This document shows, one piece after another, positions 32,638 through 44,731 of a DNA stretch of 64,000 bases (positions are counted from its first letter, which is position 1; every line of letters begins with the position of its first letter). The stretch spans positions 310,001 through 374,000 of the forward strand of contig JANBPU010000002.1 of the NCBI GenBank assembly GCA_027575805.1, given 5' to 3'. The notes beneath the pieces were generated by a model. That model was not told where the DNA came from. It did no database searches and saw only the letters and a program-made list of their open reading frames with translations. A program made the position numbers and the translations under genes. Origin of the DNA: Mycoemilia scoparia (Eukaryota; Kickxellomycota; Kickxellomycetes; Kickxellales; Kickxellaceae).

Positions 32638-33835
32638 GGTCGAATATATATGTGTGTGTAGTTCTTATATTATAGTTGAGATTATTTGAAGCTTCAGTGG
32701 TCAGCAGTGGTGCAAATAGCTGGAGAAGCTACCACGACCAAAATTAATATGCTGCTATAAAGGAGGCTCCGGATGGAAGTGAGAAAAGCTGATCACTAGA
32801 AATAAATAGCAAATATGGAAAGAATGGAAGAAAGAGGAAAGAAAGTATAGTCCAAAATAAATTGTGTCTATGTAAATATCATTAGCTTCTATTTGAATCC
32901 CCACTTGCAGAGTAGTGTGGTGTATATTCTTGGTTTCTAGGTAAAAAGGGTGTCAAAATGTGGTGAGAGAGCGGAGAGAAGAGGCGAGCAGTAAAATCTA
33001 GCTTTATATAGGAGGGGAGGTAGTCAGTGTCAATGTGACGACTTTGTGACAAAGCAGGAGGCACCCAAGCCTTTTGAATCCACAATAGAAGAGCCCCACT
33101 GCAAATTAAACAATACAAGGATGACGGGAGCAGTGATATCTGTGTGTGTGAGAAAAAACGCCACCATGACCTAAGAGCTGTTATCCTAGCAATAGTAAAG
33201 GCACTGCCATGTATGATCCATGCTAAGCATCTAATAATGTACCTTTCCCTACCGATTAATCATCGAATACCTCCATTTCTCCCCTTGCTTGTTGGGTACA
33301 CAGTGTATCTTTCGCATCTCCGAATCCGCGATTGCTTTTGATATATTTGGGCCTGAAAACAAACAGTCCCATCCACTCTTAGGCAATTGTTTCTAGCCAA
33401 CACCCTCAAAAAGACATTGAAATGTAAACAATAATGCTCACAAATGTAAATAAACACTAGAGCGAGCACATTGATTCCAGTTATTACCTCTGGTTTTTGT
33501 GTACTACTTTATGTCGCTGTGTAACCAAAATAAATCCAACATTGATATATTAACTCAGAAAGAAGGACAAAGAGATCATCATGGTGCCCTTTATCCAGAA
33601 TCTGTTGTAAAATTTAATTGACTATAATGATGTTATTTGTTCTATTTAGAAGTTACAAAGAGCTCGATCGTTAAAGGACCAATGCTATAAGCGAACTGCT
33701 TATGAAAAGCCATGCAAAGGACACTGTGGGAGAGCCGGAATACTTGTTTTTTAAACCAACAATAAGCTAGAAAGGGTATCTAGCTAGTACGAGAAAACAA
33801 AGAGGATAAAATTACAAAGTGTTGAAAGAGGCCGT
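32638..33835. other. 1.2-kb intergenic region
   Basis: Holds the promoter of the small PPxY gene (minus) and the 3' flank of the DHHC gene. No gene is seen. Confidence 0.5.
33001..33010 (-). promoter_or_regulatory. Candidate TATA box, minus strand
   Basis: TATATAAAGC on the minus strand lies about 365 bp before the ATG at 32637. The distance leaves room for an unseen 5' leader or intron, so the call is tentative. Confidence 0.35.
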
Positions 33836-35523
33836 CTATTCGAAAAATAGTTTACGGTATACATTCTCGTTAATTGGAAAGTGCGCACCATCGGTTGTCC
33901 TGTTAAATACAAGAATATGAATTTAGTTAGTTAGTAATGCCACGCAAAAAATGTATCTGAATTTAGCTATACTTACGGCTGATCGATGGGTACAAGCCAT
34001 AGATACCACAGGGGTCCAAGCACTTGACGCCAGTTTTTGCTATAAACAATACATAAAGTTAGTCATGGGCGCTAGTATATGTGGTCATAAATGTAGCCGT
34101 TGCATGCTGTGCGTGCAGAAAAGCACGTGGTGGATATTTTGTTTGAAGCATACCTAATTCCAACATTGAAGATGTTGACAGACTCGCTGCTTGAGGAAAA
34201 CTGGATGTTTGGATATTGGCCATATCGATAGGTAAAGGCTTGCATTCCTTCAAGAGTCGTTGTATTTGTCGAAATAAGATAGGCATGGTAGCAGCTAAAT
34301 AATACCAGGGTGATTCCAAATATGCCTCCAATAAGACACGCAATCAGGAGCTGGAAGCTGAATTCTTCGTAGATCTACAGTTTGATACAAGTTACCCCCC
34401 ATTCAGTTATACAAATTTATATATCCGTGCAAAGTATACAATGGTTATAGCAATGAAGGCGGTGCAATACACATGGTCAGAGTTGCACTTACATCGTTCT
34501 CAAATAGTGTTATTATCGTAGGAATCGTCGATGCACAAATAAGTATGCAGTATATGGAGGCCCATGTTAAAAATAGAAAGAATGCTTTGTGGGTTTTGTG
34601 GCCAACACAGTTGTTGAGCCAAGGGCAGTGGTGGTCCATTTTGAGTATACACTTTCCGCATACACTGCAATGATGTGTTCTGTCTGGCTTTGGGATATTG
34701 CACTTTCGGCAAAACCTTGGTCGTTCCCTGCTGGTAACAGTATAGCACCGGAACGTATCCGGTTCATTTTCGAATCCTGGCCCAAGATCACTGTCTTCGT
34801 CGCTATCATCATCATCATCATCACCACCAGCATTATCAGACTCACTGTTGTGATTGCTGTTGCTGCTATGTGGACTGCCGAGCGTATCCGGAACGACTAC
34901 ATTGAACCCTTCATTCGATGCATATGTAGTGGATTGCATGGGATATTCTGGCGTGTCCTTATACTGATCATGAAGTAGAAGATATCTACGAGGCCTCCTT
35001 CCTTCCAAAATCTGTATAAACAGTTCAATGCAAAAATTGTATCACCTGTTATACTTTCTGCACGGTCTTCAAGACAAATGTATGACATAATGGATCCAGA
35101 GCAGGCTTATTTGTTCTGATAGATAAATGGTTCGTACTTACATCTTTTGGCGAGCCAGGGTCAGCAGACACACATACAAAATAGCACCAGGACACCATGA
35201 AAAGGATTGCCATATAAAATATCACCCAGACAATTGCTAAATAAAAACATATATATTTGAAGTTAGATTGAGCCCATGTGCATTTGGACATTTGAAATGT
35301 ATTTCCTTGATGCAGGCTGAACCTGCACAAGCACTACAGCTAATCTACAGACGCTTATTTCCATACCTTGACCCACGCTTTTCTTGAAATGAGGTATTAG
35401 TAAGAAACGCCAGTATACGTATCCTGACCATAGTAACAGGCATGCTACCAGGGCTACCGGAAAGAAATTGACTAGCTTGTTGAACTTCTTCTGGTTGCAA
35501 CGTAATTTTGAAAAGCTGACCAT
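33836..35523 (-). CDS. DHHC-type protein S-palmitoyltransferase
   Basis: Six exons, 35367-35523, 35142-35236, 34493-35011, 34154-34374, 33977-34039 and 33836-33899, give 372 residues. Two N-terminal membrane segments ([16 protein letters not shown] and [15 protein letters not shown]) end at the DPG motif (SADPGSPKD). The Cys-rich domain has [19 protein letters not shown], then [14 protein letters not shown] with the catalytic DHHC Cys. Two more membrane segments follow, then the TTxE motif (NTTTLEGM) and a PaCCT-like motif (NWRQVLG), and a C-terminal GAHFPIN. The enzyme moves palmitate from acyl-CoA to Cys of substrate proteins at Golgi, ER or vacuole membranes. Between TM2 and the DHHC domain there is an acidic insert ([12 protein letters not shown]). 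Layout fits Pfa3/ZDHHC2-20 types, but the exact subgroup is not assigned. Ras proteins, such as those encoded here, are typical substrates. Confidence 0.95.
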
Positions 35524-36112
35524 TTTATATGCAATCGCACAAACTATATGGACTTTTTATAAATGCAGCTATATAACAATATAGTAAAGGATGACTTCGT
35601 GTGTGCGCGTAAAAAATGACTTTAATATTAAAATTAATAATACAAGAAAAAAGTATGCAAAATGAGAGAAGAAATAGACATCACACCACAACGAGCTTGA
35701 ATTCAAAAGGGATGTGCGGGTATCAGACAAAGTGGTTTTTAAAGCCCTGTTGATGCAAACTCCAAAATCCTTTTAGCCCAAACGCATGATGATTTGCACG
35801 CAGTAGTTTCTAGATTCTAGAATTCAAGTGTACTTTTTCTTGGCTAAGTAATTCTTGCCAACAAGCTCTTTGGGGGGAAGCCCCGCGATTTAGAATGTAA
35901 TTTTTGATTAGAATTGGATGTGCAGCGTGCAACTATTCTGAGGTGATTCTATTTATTTATTTGTGGTTTGAAAAGCAGGGAAGCACATTGAAAGATAATC
36001 TAAAGCAGAGCAAATAATGAATAACGGAATGCTATACACCAAGGCCTATCTTGAAAGTAGGCGACCTTAAAACAGACAAAGAGAGAAATGGTAGTTCAGA
36101 CTCGAGACTCGA
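35524..36112. other. Intergenic region between DHHC start and CPY 3' end
   Basis: About 590 bp, AT-rich; carries the DHHC promoter. No gene or clear motif is seen. Confidence 0.5.
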
Positions 36113-37621
36113 TTAGTCAGAGAATGACTTTCCACTTATCCAGCGATTAATCATGTCTAAGGCATTGGGGCCCTGGTCATAGGGAACCATATGGCCAGCA
36201 CCAAAGACACGCAAGAAGGTGAATGGGCCATGAGAGCGTACCTCACCAGCATCTTTGTTTCCATTCTTCCAGGGCAGGTCCTTGGCAGCATTGAAGTCTG
36301 CCTTGCCTTCCCATGGGAGTTCAAGCGACCAGGCCTTATTTCCATACCAGTTGCAAATCCAGTCAGCATCGCCGGCATAGATGAGAACAGGTATTTTGTC
36401 TTCGAGAAGGGGAGGGATCTCATTCATGTAGGGCTTCATCCAGTCACCGCTAAGAATAAAGCCGGAGTATACGCTAGTAGAGCAAGACTCAAACTTGGAA
36501 ACTTCGCTGCCAAGTTCCTTCAGGATCTTAGGGTTGTTGAGATACTTGGAAATAGAGCCGATGATTGGGTAGCATAGCTCGCCCTCGCAAGGAACACGGA
36601 CATCATAAGGGTTGCGCCCAGACTTGGTATAAGCACCAAGCATGTTGTTGCAGTAGTACTCGGGAGGAATACAAGCAAGTCGGTTTTCGTACTTGTAGCA
36701 AGCCTCAATCATGCGGGCACACGTTGGGTACTGTCTGTCCATTGCGTCACACTCAATCTGATCCAAAACTGGCGGGTATGTTGAGTTGCATGTCATCTTG
36801 CTGTAGTACTTGTACTGGATGAGGGGATCAACAAGACCGTTCCCGACTCCAATAGATGCTAGTGGCAGCTTGCGGAGCTTGCTCTCTTCAACGGACATGA
36901 TTCCCATTTCACGCTTCTGCTCTCTGGCCTTGTTTGATTCATGGATGGCTTTTCCCGCTGCTGGGACATAATGGCCGCCGTAGCTTTCACCAAACACATG
37001 CAAAGGACTCTTTTCGTATTCGGGGAATGTCTCCAAAAAGAGCTGTAGGAAGGCGTTGATGTCCTTGCCAGCGTCAATTGAGTTGAAAACATTGCTGCCA
37101 TAAGAATAGCCGACGTTGAGTGGCTGGTCGAGGAAAATAATATGTGCTTCGTTATTCCAGCTGTTTTCATTGGTAACGGTCCCATTTCCATCAGGTGTAA
37201 CACGGCAGGGGCCAAGCTCCATCAACAAGCCAGTCATAGAGCTGCAGCCTGGCCCGCCATTGAGCCAAAGAATAAGCGGCGCATCCTTCTTGCCATTGCG
37301 TGCTTCGAAGAACCAGAAGAAGAAGTGCTTATCAGTGTCAACATCAAGATATCCAGAGTATTGCTGGACAGATGTATCGCAGACCTTAGGCTCCTTAACA
37401 CGAAGCTGGTACTCAGGCAAGGCAGCCATGGAGGTGGTCTGGTCCCATGTTTGCATGGCAACCAGCATAGGTTCGGCTTCACGTGGTCTTTGCAGGGCAC
37501 TCAAAGGGTTAAATGGTGTCTGCTGAAGACCCGAGAAACCATTGAATTGTGGCAAATTGAGGCCAAAAGCATTGACGCTCAAGGCCCCATAAAGTAGGGC
37601 AGAAGCCGAGGCTAATTTCAT
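36113..37621 (-). CDS. PRC1: Serine carboxypeptidase, carboxypeptidase Y type
   Basis: A 502-residue intronless frame. Residues 1-18 are a signal peptide (MKLASASALLYGALSVNA), followed by a propeptide of about 55 residues. The peptidase S10 domain has the oxyanion-loop WLNGGPGCSS (119-128), the nucleophile Ser213 in GESYGGHYVP, the Asp of AGDADWICNW (418-423 region) and His477 in FGAGHMVP. Cys pairs and the NxT site near 145-150 fit a secreted, glycosylated vacuolar enzyme. It removes C-terminal residues from peptides in the acidic vacuole. Length and motifs match fungal CPY. It could also be exported, since the vacuolar sorting signal in the propeptide is not recognised by eye. Confidence 0.96.
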   Translation of the reverse strand: MKLASASALLYGALSVNAFGLNLPQFNGFSGLQQTPFNPLSALQRPREAEPMLVAMQTWDQTTSMAALPEYQLRVKEPKVCDTSVQQYSGYLDVDTDKHFFFWFFEARNGKKDAPLILWLNGGPGCSSMTGLLMELGPCRVTPDGNGTVTNENSWNNEAHIIFLDQPLNVGYSYGSNVFNSIDAGKDINAFLQLFLETFPEYEKSPLHVFGESYGGHYVPAAGKAIHESNKAREQKREMGIMSVEESKLRKLPLASIGVGNGLVDPLIQYKYYSKMTCNSTYPPVLDQIECDAMDRQYPTCARMIEACYKYENRLACIPPEYYCNNMLGAYTKSGRNPYDVRVPCEGELCYPIIGSISKYLNNPKILKELGSEVSKFESCSTSVYSGFILSGDWMKPYMNEIPPLLEDKIPVLIYAGDADWICNWYGNKAWSLELPWEGKADFNAAKDLPWKNGNKDAGEVRSHGPFTFLRVFGAGHMVPYDQGPNALDMINRWISGKSFSD

Positions 37622-38263
37622 TGTTGTAGCGGATAGTCTTTCAGGGAAACAAAATGTGAGACCTGTATACTAAAAAACAAAGCACTTTAAAAGAGAAACA
37701 AAGATTGGTCACGTTCAGGGAATGAAGGGTTAGTGATACTCCTCAAACAATATGAGTGGCTCTGCCAGATTTACATCCATAAAGCTTGTCGTCACAGCAG
37801 CGATAACACCAACCAAGATCTAAACCATAGCATTACTACCACTAAAAAAGAATGTGTCGCTTCCGCTTTCAAAAAAGCGACCAATATCTTTTTTGGCCGT
37901 AGTGTTGGCATTTCTGACATTATAATAAGCTTCACAGCCTATTTTATAACATACATCAAACCGTGTCTGCTCTTTATTTGGCCAACCTTCACAAGCCTTT
38001 AGATTAGACAGAAATGAGCTCCTGGTAGTTCCCATATCAAATGACTGATTAAGTCAAAACTTGGCAGCTCATTTTTGTCTACCATACATTCACAATAAAT
38101 AGTGAAATTTCAGCACTATATCATGTTTGATCTCTATAAACACTTAAGTGATCACTTTCGCATGCCACCATACGAAATTTTAAACCATATTCTTGACTAT
38201 TTTAAAAATATACTAAACGTGGACTATGGCTAGTTAAATAAACAAAAACTAAATACAAGATAA
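37622..38263. other. Intergenic region between CPY start and MET6 3' end
   Basis: About 640 bp, AT-rich, no gene seen. It would contain the CPY promoter. Confidence 0.5.
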
Positions 38264-40543
38264 TTAGTGTTCTTTGCGAAGCTGGCGAGCAACGTCGACA
38301 AGGTTGTTAAGGGCAGCCTTAACTTCATCCCAGCCGCGGGTCTTAAGGCCACAGTCAGGGTTGATCCAGAGAAGAGATGGTGCAAGGTATGCCAACATCT
38401 TTTGGACACGGTCCTTCATTTCCTGTGTGGATGGGACACGGGGGCTGTGGATATCGTAGAGACCGGGTCCGATCTCGGCCTTGTAGCCGTGTTTCTCAAA
38501 GGCATGGAGAAGCTTGAGGTCAGACTTGGCGTTCTCAATAGTGATAACATCGGCATCAAGGCGCTTGATAGACTGGAAAATGGCGTTGAAGTCAGAGTAG
38601 CACATGTGAGTGTGGATCTGGGTGGAGTTCTTTACACCAGCTGTGGCAAGACGGAAGGCATCAACAGACCATTGGAGGTAGTCATCCCAGTTCTCGTGGC
38701 GTAGAGGAAGGCCTTCACGGATGGCAGGCTCGTCAACCTGGATGATAGTGGTTCCGCTCGATTCTAGGTCAACAACTTCATCGCGAATGGCCAAGGCGAT
38801 CTGCTGGCAGGTCTCGCTGCGTGGCTGGTCATCACGGACAAAGGACCACTGAAGGATGGTGACTGGGCCAGTAAGCATTCCTTTGACGGGCTTGGAGGTA
38901 CATGTCTGGGAGAACTTGGCAGTTTCTGTAGTCATGGCGCGAGTGCGGTTGACATCACCATAGATAACGGGTGGCTTGACGCAGCGGGAGCCATAAGATT
39001 GAACCCATCCGTTACGAGTGAAGGTGAACCCGGAGAGATGTTCACCAAAGAACTCAACCATGTCAGTGCGTTCAAACTCACCGTGGACCAAGACATCAAG
39101 TCCAGCCTTGTCTTGCCACTCGATGCATTCACGGGTGGCAGTTTCAAGGTATTGCTCATACTCGGCCTTGGTGATCTCACCCTTGCGGAATCTGGCGCGG
39201 TTGCGACGAACCTCGCTGGTCTGAGGGAATGAGCCAATGGTGGTTGTGGGGAAGAGTGGAAGATTGAACTTTTCGCGCTGCTCAGCCTGGCGGACGGGGA
39301 ATTCAGCCTGACGAGCATAGTCGGCGGCAGTAAGGGCCTGGACACGAGCCTTGACTTCTGGGTTGCTTACACGAGTGGAAGAGCGACGTGTCTGTAGAGC
39401 AGCTGCGTTCTCTTCAAACTTAGCCTTGACGGAGTCAACTCCGTTCTTCAAAGCAGAAGCAAGGGTGGAGATCTCAACAACCTTCTCAGTGGCAAAAGCA
39501 AGCCAGCTCTTGAGTTCAGCGTCAAGAGCAGTTTCGGCTTCCAAAGAGTGAGGAGAGTGGAGGAGAGAGCAAGAGGCACTGACGGTCAGGTTCTCGACAG
39601 GGCGGGCCTTAGCAGCCTCTTGCAAGAGGGAGAAGGCGTTGTTGAGGTCTGTCTTCCAAATGTTGCGACCATCAACAACACCAAGAGAGAGGTTGACGGA
39701 CTCTGGGATAGTAGAAAGAACCTTGGGGAGCTGCTTAGGATCACGGACAAGGTCAATGTGGAGGGCCTGAATAGGAAGCTCAGCAACAAGAGATAGGTTG
39801 TTACCAAGGCCACCAAAGTATGTAGCAAGCAAGTATTCAGCGCCGGAGACCTGGGAGAGAGTAGTATAGGCAGTCTTGAAGGCCTCCTTGGTCTCTTCAT
39901 CGATGTCAAGAGCAAGGATGGGCTCATCAAGCTGGATGGTCTTGACACCCTTGTTGACAAGCTGCTGAACAAGTTCAACATACTTGGGGAGAAGTTTTGG
40001 AAGGAAGCTCAAGGTCGAAGCAGAAGAAACAGTCTTGCTGAGCTTAAGAAGAGTAACAGGACCAATAACTACTGGGCGAGCGTTGAGACCAAGAGCAAGA
40101 GCCTCTTCGAGCTCACCAATGATCTTGGAGCTGTCAAGAGCGAATTCTTGGTTTATAGCAAGCTCTGGGACCATGTAGTGGTAGTTGGTATCGAACCACT
40201 TGACCATCTCAAGAGATGGGAGGTCGATGTTACGACTGGGAACTTGGAGACCACGAGCAAGAGCAAAATATCTTTCAAGACCAGCATCAGCAGCGTTGTA
40301 GCGCTCAGGGACGATACCGAAGAGGATAGCGTGGTCAAGGACGTGGTCGTAGAAAGTAAAGTCACCAACAGGAACCTGTGTGAGGCCTTGTGATGACTGG
40401 AGATTCCAGTGATCTTGACGAAGCTGACGAGCTTGGGAGAGGAGCTCCTCCTGAGAGATCTTTTTTGACCAGAAACCTTCGACGGCAGTCTTAAGCTGTC
40501 TCTTGGAGCCGATGCGAGGAAAACCGAGAATTGAGGCTGACAT
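38264..40543 (-). CDS. MET6: Cobalamin-independent methionine synthase
   Basis: A 759-residue intronless frame, the usual length for this enzyme. It starts MSASILGFPRIGSKRQLK. The N-terminal half includes YFGGLGNN and ALHIDLVRDP. The C-terminal catalytic half has TTTIGSFPQT, VHGEFERTDMVEFFGE, GPVTILQWSFVR, the zinc-ligand segment HTHMCYSDFN, the residues ITIENAKSD, and the second Cys ligand in INPDCGLKTRGW. It transfers a methyl group from 5-methyltetrahydrofolate polyglutamate to homocysteine in the cytosol. Its codon use is C-ending and biased compared with neighbours such as FAN1, as expected for an abundant protein. Confidence 0.98.
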   Translation of the reverse strand: MSASILGFPRIGSKRQLKTAVEGFWSKKISQEELLSQARQLRQDHWNLQSSQGLTQVPVGDFTFYDHVLDHAILFGIVPERYNAADAGLERYFALARGLQVPSRNIDLPSLEMVKWFDTNYHYMVPELAINQEFALDSSKIIGELEEALALGLNARPVVIGPVTLLKLSKTVSSASTLSFLPKLLPKYVELVQQLVNKGVKTIQLDEPILALDIDEETKEAFKTAYTTLSQVSGAEYLLATYFGGLGNNLSLVAELPIQALHIDLVRDPKQLPKVLSTIPESVNLSLGVVDGRNIWKTDLNNAFSLLQEAAKARPVENLTVSASCSLLHSPHSLEAETALDAELKSWLAFATEKVVEISTLASALKNGVDSVKAKFEENAAALQTRRSSTRVSNPEVKARVQALTAADYARQAEFPVRQAEQREKFNLPLFPTTTIGSFPQTSEVRRNRARFRKGEITKAEYEQYLETATRECIEWQDKAGLDVLVHGEFERTDMVEFFGEHLSGFTFTRNGWVQSYGSRCVKPPVIYGDVNRTRAMTTETAKFSQTCTSKPVKGMLTGPVTILQWSFVRDDQPRSETCQQIALAIRDEVVDLESSGTTIIQVDEPAIREGLPLRHENWDDYLQWSVDAFRLATAGVKNSTQIHTHMCYSDFNAIFQSIKRLDADVITIENAKSDLKLLHAFEKHGYKAEIGPGLYDIHSPRVPSTQEMKDRVQKMLAYLAPSLLWINPDCGLKTRGWDEVKAALNNLVDVARQLRKEH

Positions 40544-40882
40544 TATGACGAGATGTGTATATGTAAAAGTACGTAATGTGAATCAAAGTATCAAGAAGCG
40601 AGCAGCGGCCAGAGAACAGAGAATAAAGAAAAGAAACTTGGGCTGTGGTTTGTATAATGTAGCTTGGGAGGGATGCCATCGCCGTAGCTTTTATACCTTT
40701 TCTTTTAGGTGGCAAGCAAGTGCAGACATCGGGTTTTCCATGTGCCATTGCCTGCCAAGGTAGCGAGTGTTACCCACTAACTGTGATTTATGTGTGATTG
40801 CAAGTCATAATGATAACAAAATGGCCCCAATCTCACAAACTCACGGTTAGTGGGAACAAAAATTTTACGCAGAAACGCCCTC
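40544..40882. other. Intergenic region between MET6 start and FAN1 3' end
   Basis: About 340 bp, containing the MET6 promoter with its TATA box and the FAN1 3' flank. No gene is seen. Confidence 0.6.
40688..40695 (-). promoter_or_regulatory. MET6: Probable TATA box of MET6
   Basis: TATAAAAG on the minus strand lies about 145 bp before the MET6 ATG (40543). The spacing is normal for a strongly expressed fungal gene. Confidence 0.6.
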
Positions 40883-43800
40883 TCATTGGGTGCGTTTAAC
40901 AAAGCACACTTCAACTGGTATATTGGCTGTTAACAATACGTCGATCCATCCCTGTATAGTAAAAAAAATAGCGTTAAATAACCACTCATGCATCATGTTC
41001 ACAGTTATTATGCACAATGGCGGTTTGGTAGTATACCTTTTGCGTTTCGGATAGGGTGTCCCCTGGTCCTTTCACTATCAAAATATAAAACAGGGGGCAT
41101 CGTTAGCAAGCCAATAACACAAGCACGTTATATATTGTGATTTTGAGCCGGCCCAGGCCGACGTTACTCACCCTCAACTAACATTCCACACTTAGCATCT
41201 GGATTCCAAAGACTACAACATACATACACACATACATACGTTTTTAAGGGCACTTAGTATTGTCTGTTACCGGCTCACTTTTCTTTTGATAAGTTAACTT
41301 ACCACAAATCGGGGGCACCGCTTTTTCTTAGATAGTATTCCTTGGACAAACATTCAAAGATCGCCGCCAAAGCCTCACCACCAAGACACTATGCAAGCAA
41401 GAGAACGTATAGCTTGAATTGGGTGTATTAACAGAAATATATTATAGTAATACACAGCCTTTGAGACTCGGCTTACCTCGGCTATTTCTAAAAGGGAAGA
41501 TTTGGGTATATTCCATGAAATCCCAATACATGCAGTATTACGCGTTCTCTCTCGGCTATCAACCATTTCAATGTACTGACAGGCCTTTCCATTTCTTGTT
41601 TCTTGCAGCCTTCTTTCTATTAAGTCTTCGCGTCCTATATAACAGTAGTGAACAAGCTAAGGAATTTTGTGCATATTGATTGGTATAGGATCAGCATCTT
41701 TTGCCATCGACGTTTTTAGTGACAATTCTTACGCGAATAAAAGTTCGCTGAAAACATATCTAGAGGATGCGTTTGGTATGGGGTATCGAACACATCAGGT
41801 ATGTTTCCGTAAATAACATCCCAAAATACCAGTATATACTAAAAATAATTTTGATTGGTTATTTACTTTTGTCATAGTAACAGATATATGCTTCAATCTT
41901 AACCTAGTATAAATTCGCCAGTGATACTTACTAGTGTGGTAAATATGCTTGTTTCTGTATGCTCCCTGATGTAATCAAATAAGCGATAAATGCTATAAAT
42001 TGACTGGATATATAAACTTGTAAAAATATACCAATGTTTTATGTTACTTACCCTTTATATCCTAGCTTTGCGTAATGTTCGAGTGCTATTGCTTCCACAG
42101 AAGATGCCTTGAAGGCTCCCTGCCAAGCTTGATGTCGTGCATTTGGTGCGGAAGAAATCTTTTTTGCTATGGTATATACACATGGGTATTTGGGTTAAAA
42201 GCCAGATCCATCAGATACTACCTAGGCACTCTGGAAAATTTACAGCAAGCAATTCTTACCACTGATGGTTCTTGTTGGGGGCTCTTTGAATGTATATATC
42301 GATATATCAGTTTGATCTCTTGACATTATTCTTAAATCCTTTTCCAAAGATCGAAGTTTTTTGGCGATCTTTGGCTTGAAAACTGCAAAATCATTCAATC
42401 TTTAAGCCTTCACTTTCATACAAAATCTATGTTTATATGATAAAATGTTTCTTACCAGGATGTAGGTGTGGATCACAAAGTCCATCTTTGCATAGCTTTA
42501 CCGCGTCTTTGAATAGAGTTCTTGCAGTCAGGTTCGTGCACAAATTTACCTTTTTAGGGATTAAATGAAAAGTCAATATTGTCAGCAGTCGATCATACCA
42601 CCCTCCGCGCTTTCGCTGTCGATATTTTGTTTGAGATAATAACAATTTTAAAAGGACTGTTTCTTCTCGATATAGCTTCAGCATCTTAGCGCATTCTAAT
42701 CCAAGCTCGACTATCTTTGTGAGGACCCAACCAGGAGAAAAAGACTGTCCTCCTTGATTGCTAGAAGCATAATTAATTTGTCTGTTTGTCTTTGAAATCC
42801 AATATAGCCACCTGTCCTTATGTTTTTGGCAAAGCGCCCAGCCCTGTTTCAAACTATCACTATCAGTGGCCTTTACAGATGCGAACTTATGCATCTGAGC
42901 TTTTACATGAAGTAGGTTATAGTATTCAACAACCTCCTTGTGAGAACCAAACAAGTTAAAATTCCTGGATACTTGATATTCTGGGAAAGTAACCTTTTTA
43001 ATCTCGACCATAATTGAAGGACTCATGTAGTTTTCATCGGGTATTCTAGTCCATCTATAGTAAACGAGAAACAATCTTTCAACAAGATCGATGGTCTGAG
43101 GGCATATCCTAATCAATGGCCCTGTTATTTTGGCTATAGCTTGGACACCTGTAATGGTGTCTATACTATCACCATCCTTGCTTTTCGAGAGTCTATCGAA
43201 TACAAGTGATACCAAGTCTTGTTTCTATGTGAGAGACAAATATAGAATAAATCCTGTGCACAATGCTATAGAGCACCACAATGGTAAGCTTGAGAATTTG
43301 CAACTGATATCTTACCTTTAACTTTGTCAACCTAGTGTGTCCAAAGGATTTCACAATACTTCGAAGATCCCCCAGAGTGAGCTGTTTAACAAGCTCTTCT
43401 GAAAACTCTGCACTATTTTCATCTTCGGCTATATGAAATGTCATATCGTCAGATTTCTTGCAGAGTACTTTTCCAGCGGATATTATATCAGGAACCTCAT
43501 CGTAGCTTTCTTTTTTCAAAAAGAACCAACCATATTTACGAAGAAGCAAGCGAACAAATAAACTTTGGGAAGACAAATCCAATTTTACAAAGTGGGAAAA
43601 CCATGCTATATCGCTACTCGAAAATAAATGGGCCTCTCCATTTAGAACAGTGCTCATGATATGCCTGAAGCGCCTCAGACCATAAAATGTCACTGGAATA
43701 TCATCGCCTTGAGGAATATCAAAAACCGAGCTATGGATTTTCTCTGAGATTTTTACAGATTTAGTATCGTTTGAGCATCCATTATTAATAGTGTCGCTAG

Positions 43801-44155
43801 CATCTTCGACTGATTGCTCGAGGATCTTTCCGGCGGCTTTTAAATTATCTTTTTTACTTTTTTTACTATGATATTCAGTAAACTCATCAACATCGAGGAG
43901 ATCATTATCATCTGTCCATTTTACTTCTATAGCAACATCCACTTTTCTTTTATTGGGGCTCCCCAGCTCCTGGCTGGAATCGTTTTCATTTTTCATATTC
44001 ATTATTTCAGACATGGCAAGAAATTTCATTTCTTCTTCGCACGCGCTTTCTGCTTTATCACAATAATTAGTATCATCGGCATCATCATCATCATCATCTC
44101 TCCCTAATGTCAAGTCAATGTGATCTGTGATTTCTGATTGAAGGGGTGTATTCAT
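40883..44155 (-). CDS. FAN1: Fanconi-associated nuclease 1 (VRR-NUC)
   Basis: Eleven exons close in one frame: 43316-44155, 42456-43224, 42260-42382, 42052-42166, 41932-41965, 41733-41838, 41477-41634, 41303-41388, 41172-41212, 41037-41074, 40883-40951 (792 residues). The N-terminal region is acidic and Lys-rich, with no UBZ zinc finger visible. The SAP/DNA-binding part follows (FYGLRRFRHIMSTVLNGEAHLF, LLLRKYGWFF, LTLGDLRSIVKSFG). The TPR part contains GWYDRLLTILTFHL. The nuclease has SVEAIALEHYAKLGYKGEHTE, LVFWDVIYGNIPDVFDTPYQ, PLDMF, then the VRR-NUC core SGAPDLCLWNP and GMLVEVKGPGDTLSETQK, which holds the PD-(D/E)xK metal ligands. It is a 5' flap and interstrand-crosslink repair nuclease. 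The 34-nt exon at 41932-41965 encodes part of the conserved GYKGEHTE-TTL stretch and is easily missed. Confidence 0.94.
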
Positions 44156-44731
44156 ATCAAATATTGATGTCCTACATTAATAACAGAAAGTTTTCTTTAT
44201 TAAACTTTCATGATTTTATAATAAGCATAGCTCAATCTATCATTGGATACGAATATCAGTATTAAACAAATGGATAGTCCTACATTAATGGGCTGTGCCT
44301 GGGCATAGGTTGAGATTGTGCACTCGGATAACTCGCCCTTCTACTCGGACTAAAATAGTCTGTCAGTAAAGAGGTCTTCACTTTGATGCTTGGCTGTGAT
44401 GATGAGCATCTCATATTGGTACAATTCTTATTACTTGGACTTTATCCAAATACCGCAATTCCAGCTGCATGAGTGGTAAAATAAAATAGTTGATTATTTA
44501 AAGTTATGGGGAATCTATTTTAGGAATCAAATAAAGATGGTATGATAAATGGATTATTGTTAGATAAATTGGTATAGTTAAAATCCTAAGCTGATCCAAC
44601 AATTCTGTTCTTGATCGATAGCAGTAAAAAATGACATTACAAAAATGTGATATTTTACTAATGACTTGAAGGTGATAATGAATACTTTTGTAAATGCATT
44701 TATAGATCATAATGCTAGTTCATTTTTTGCG

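Noticed and set aside
36157..40400. Long frames antisense to CPY and MET6
   Set aside because: They mirror codon-biased genes, lack family features, and have no promoters or splice signals of their own.
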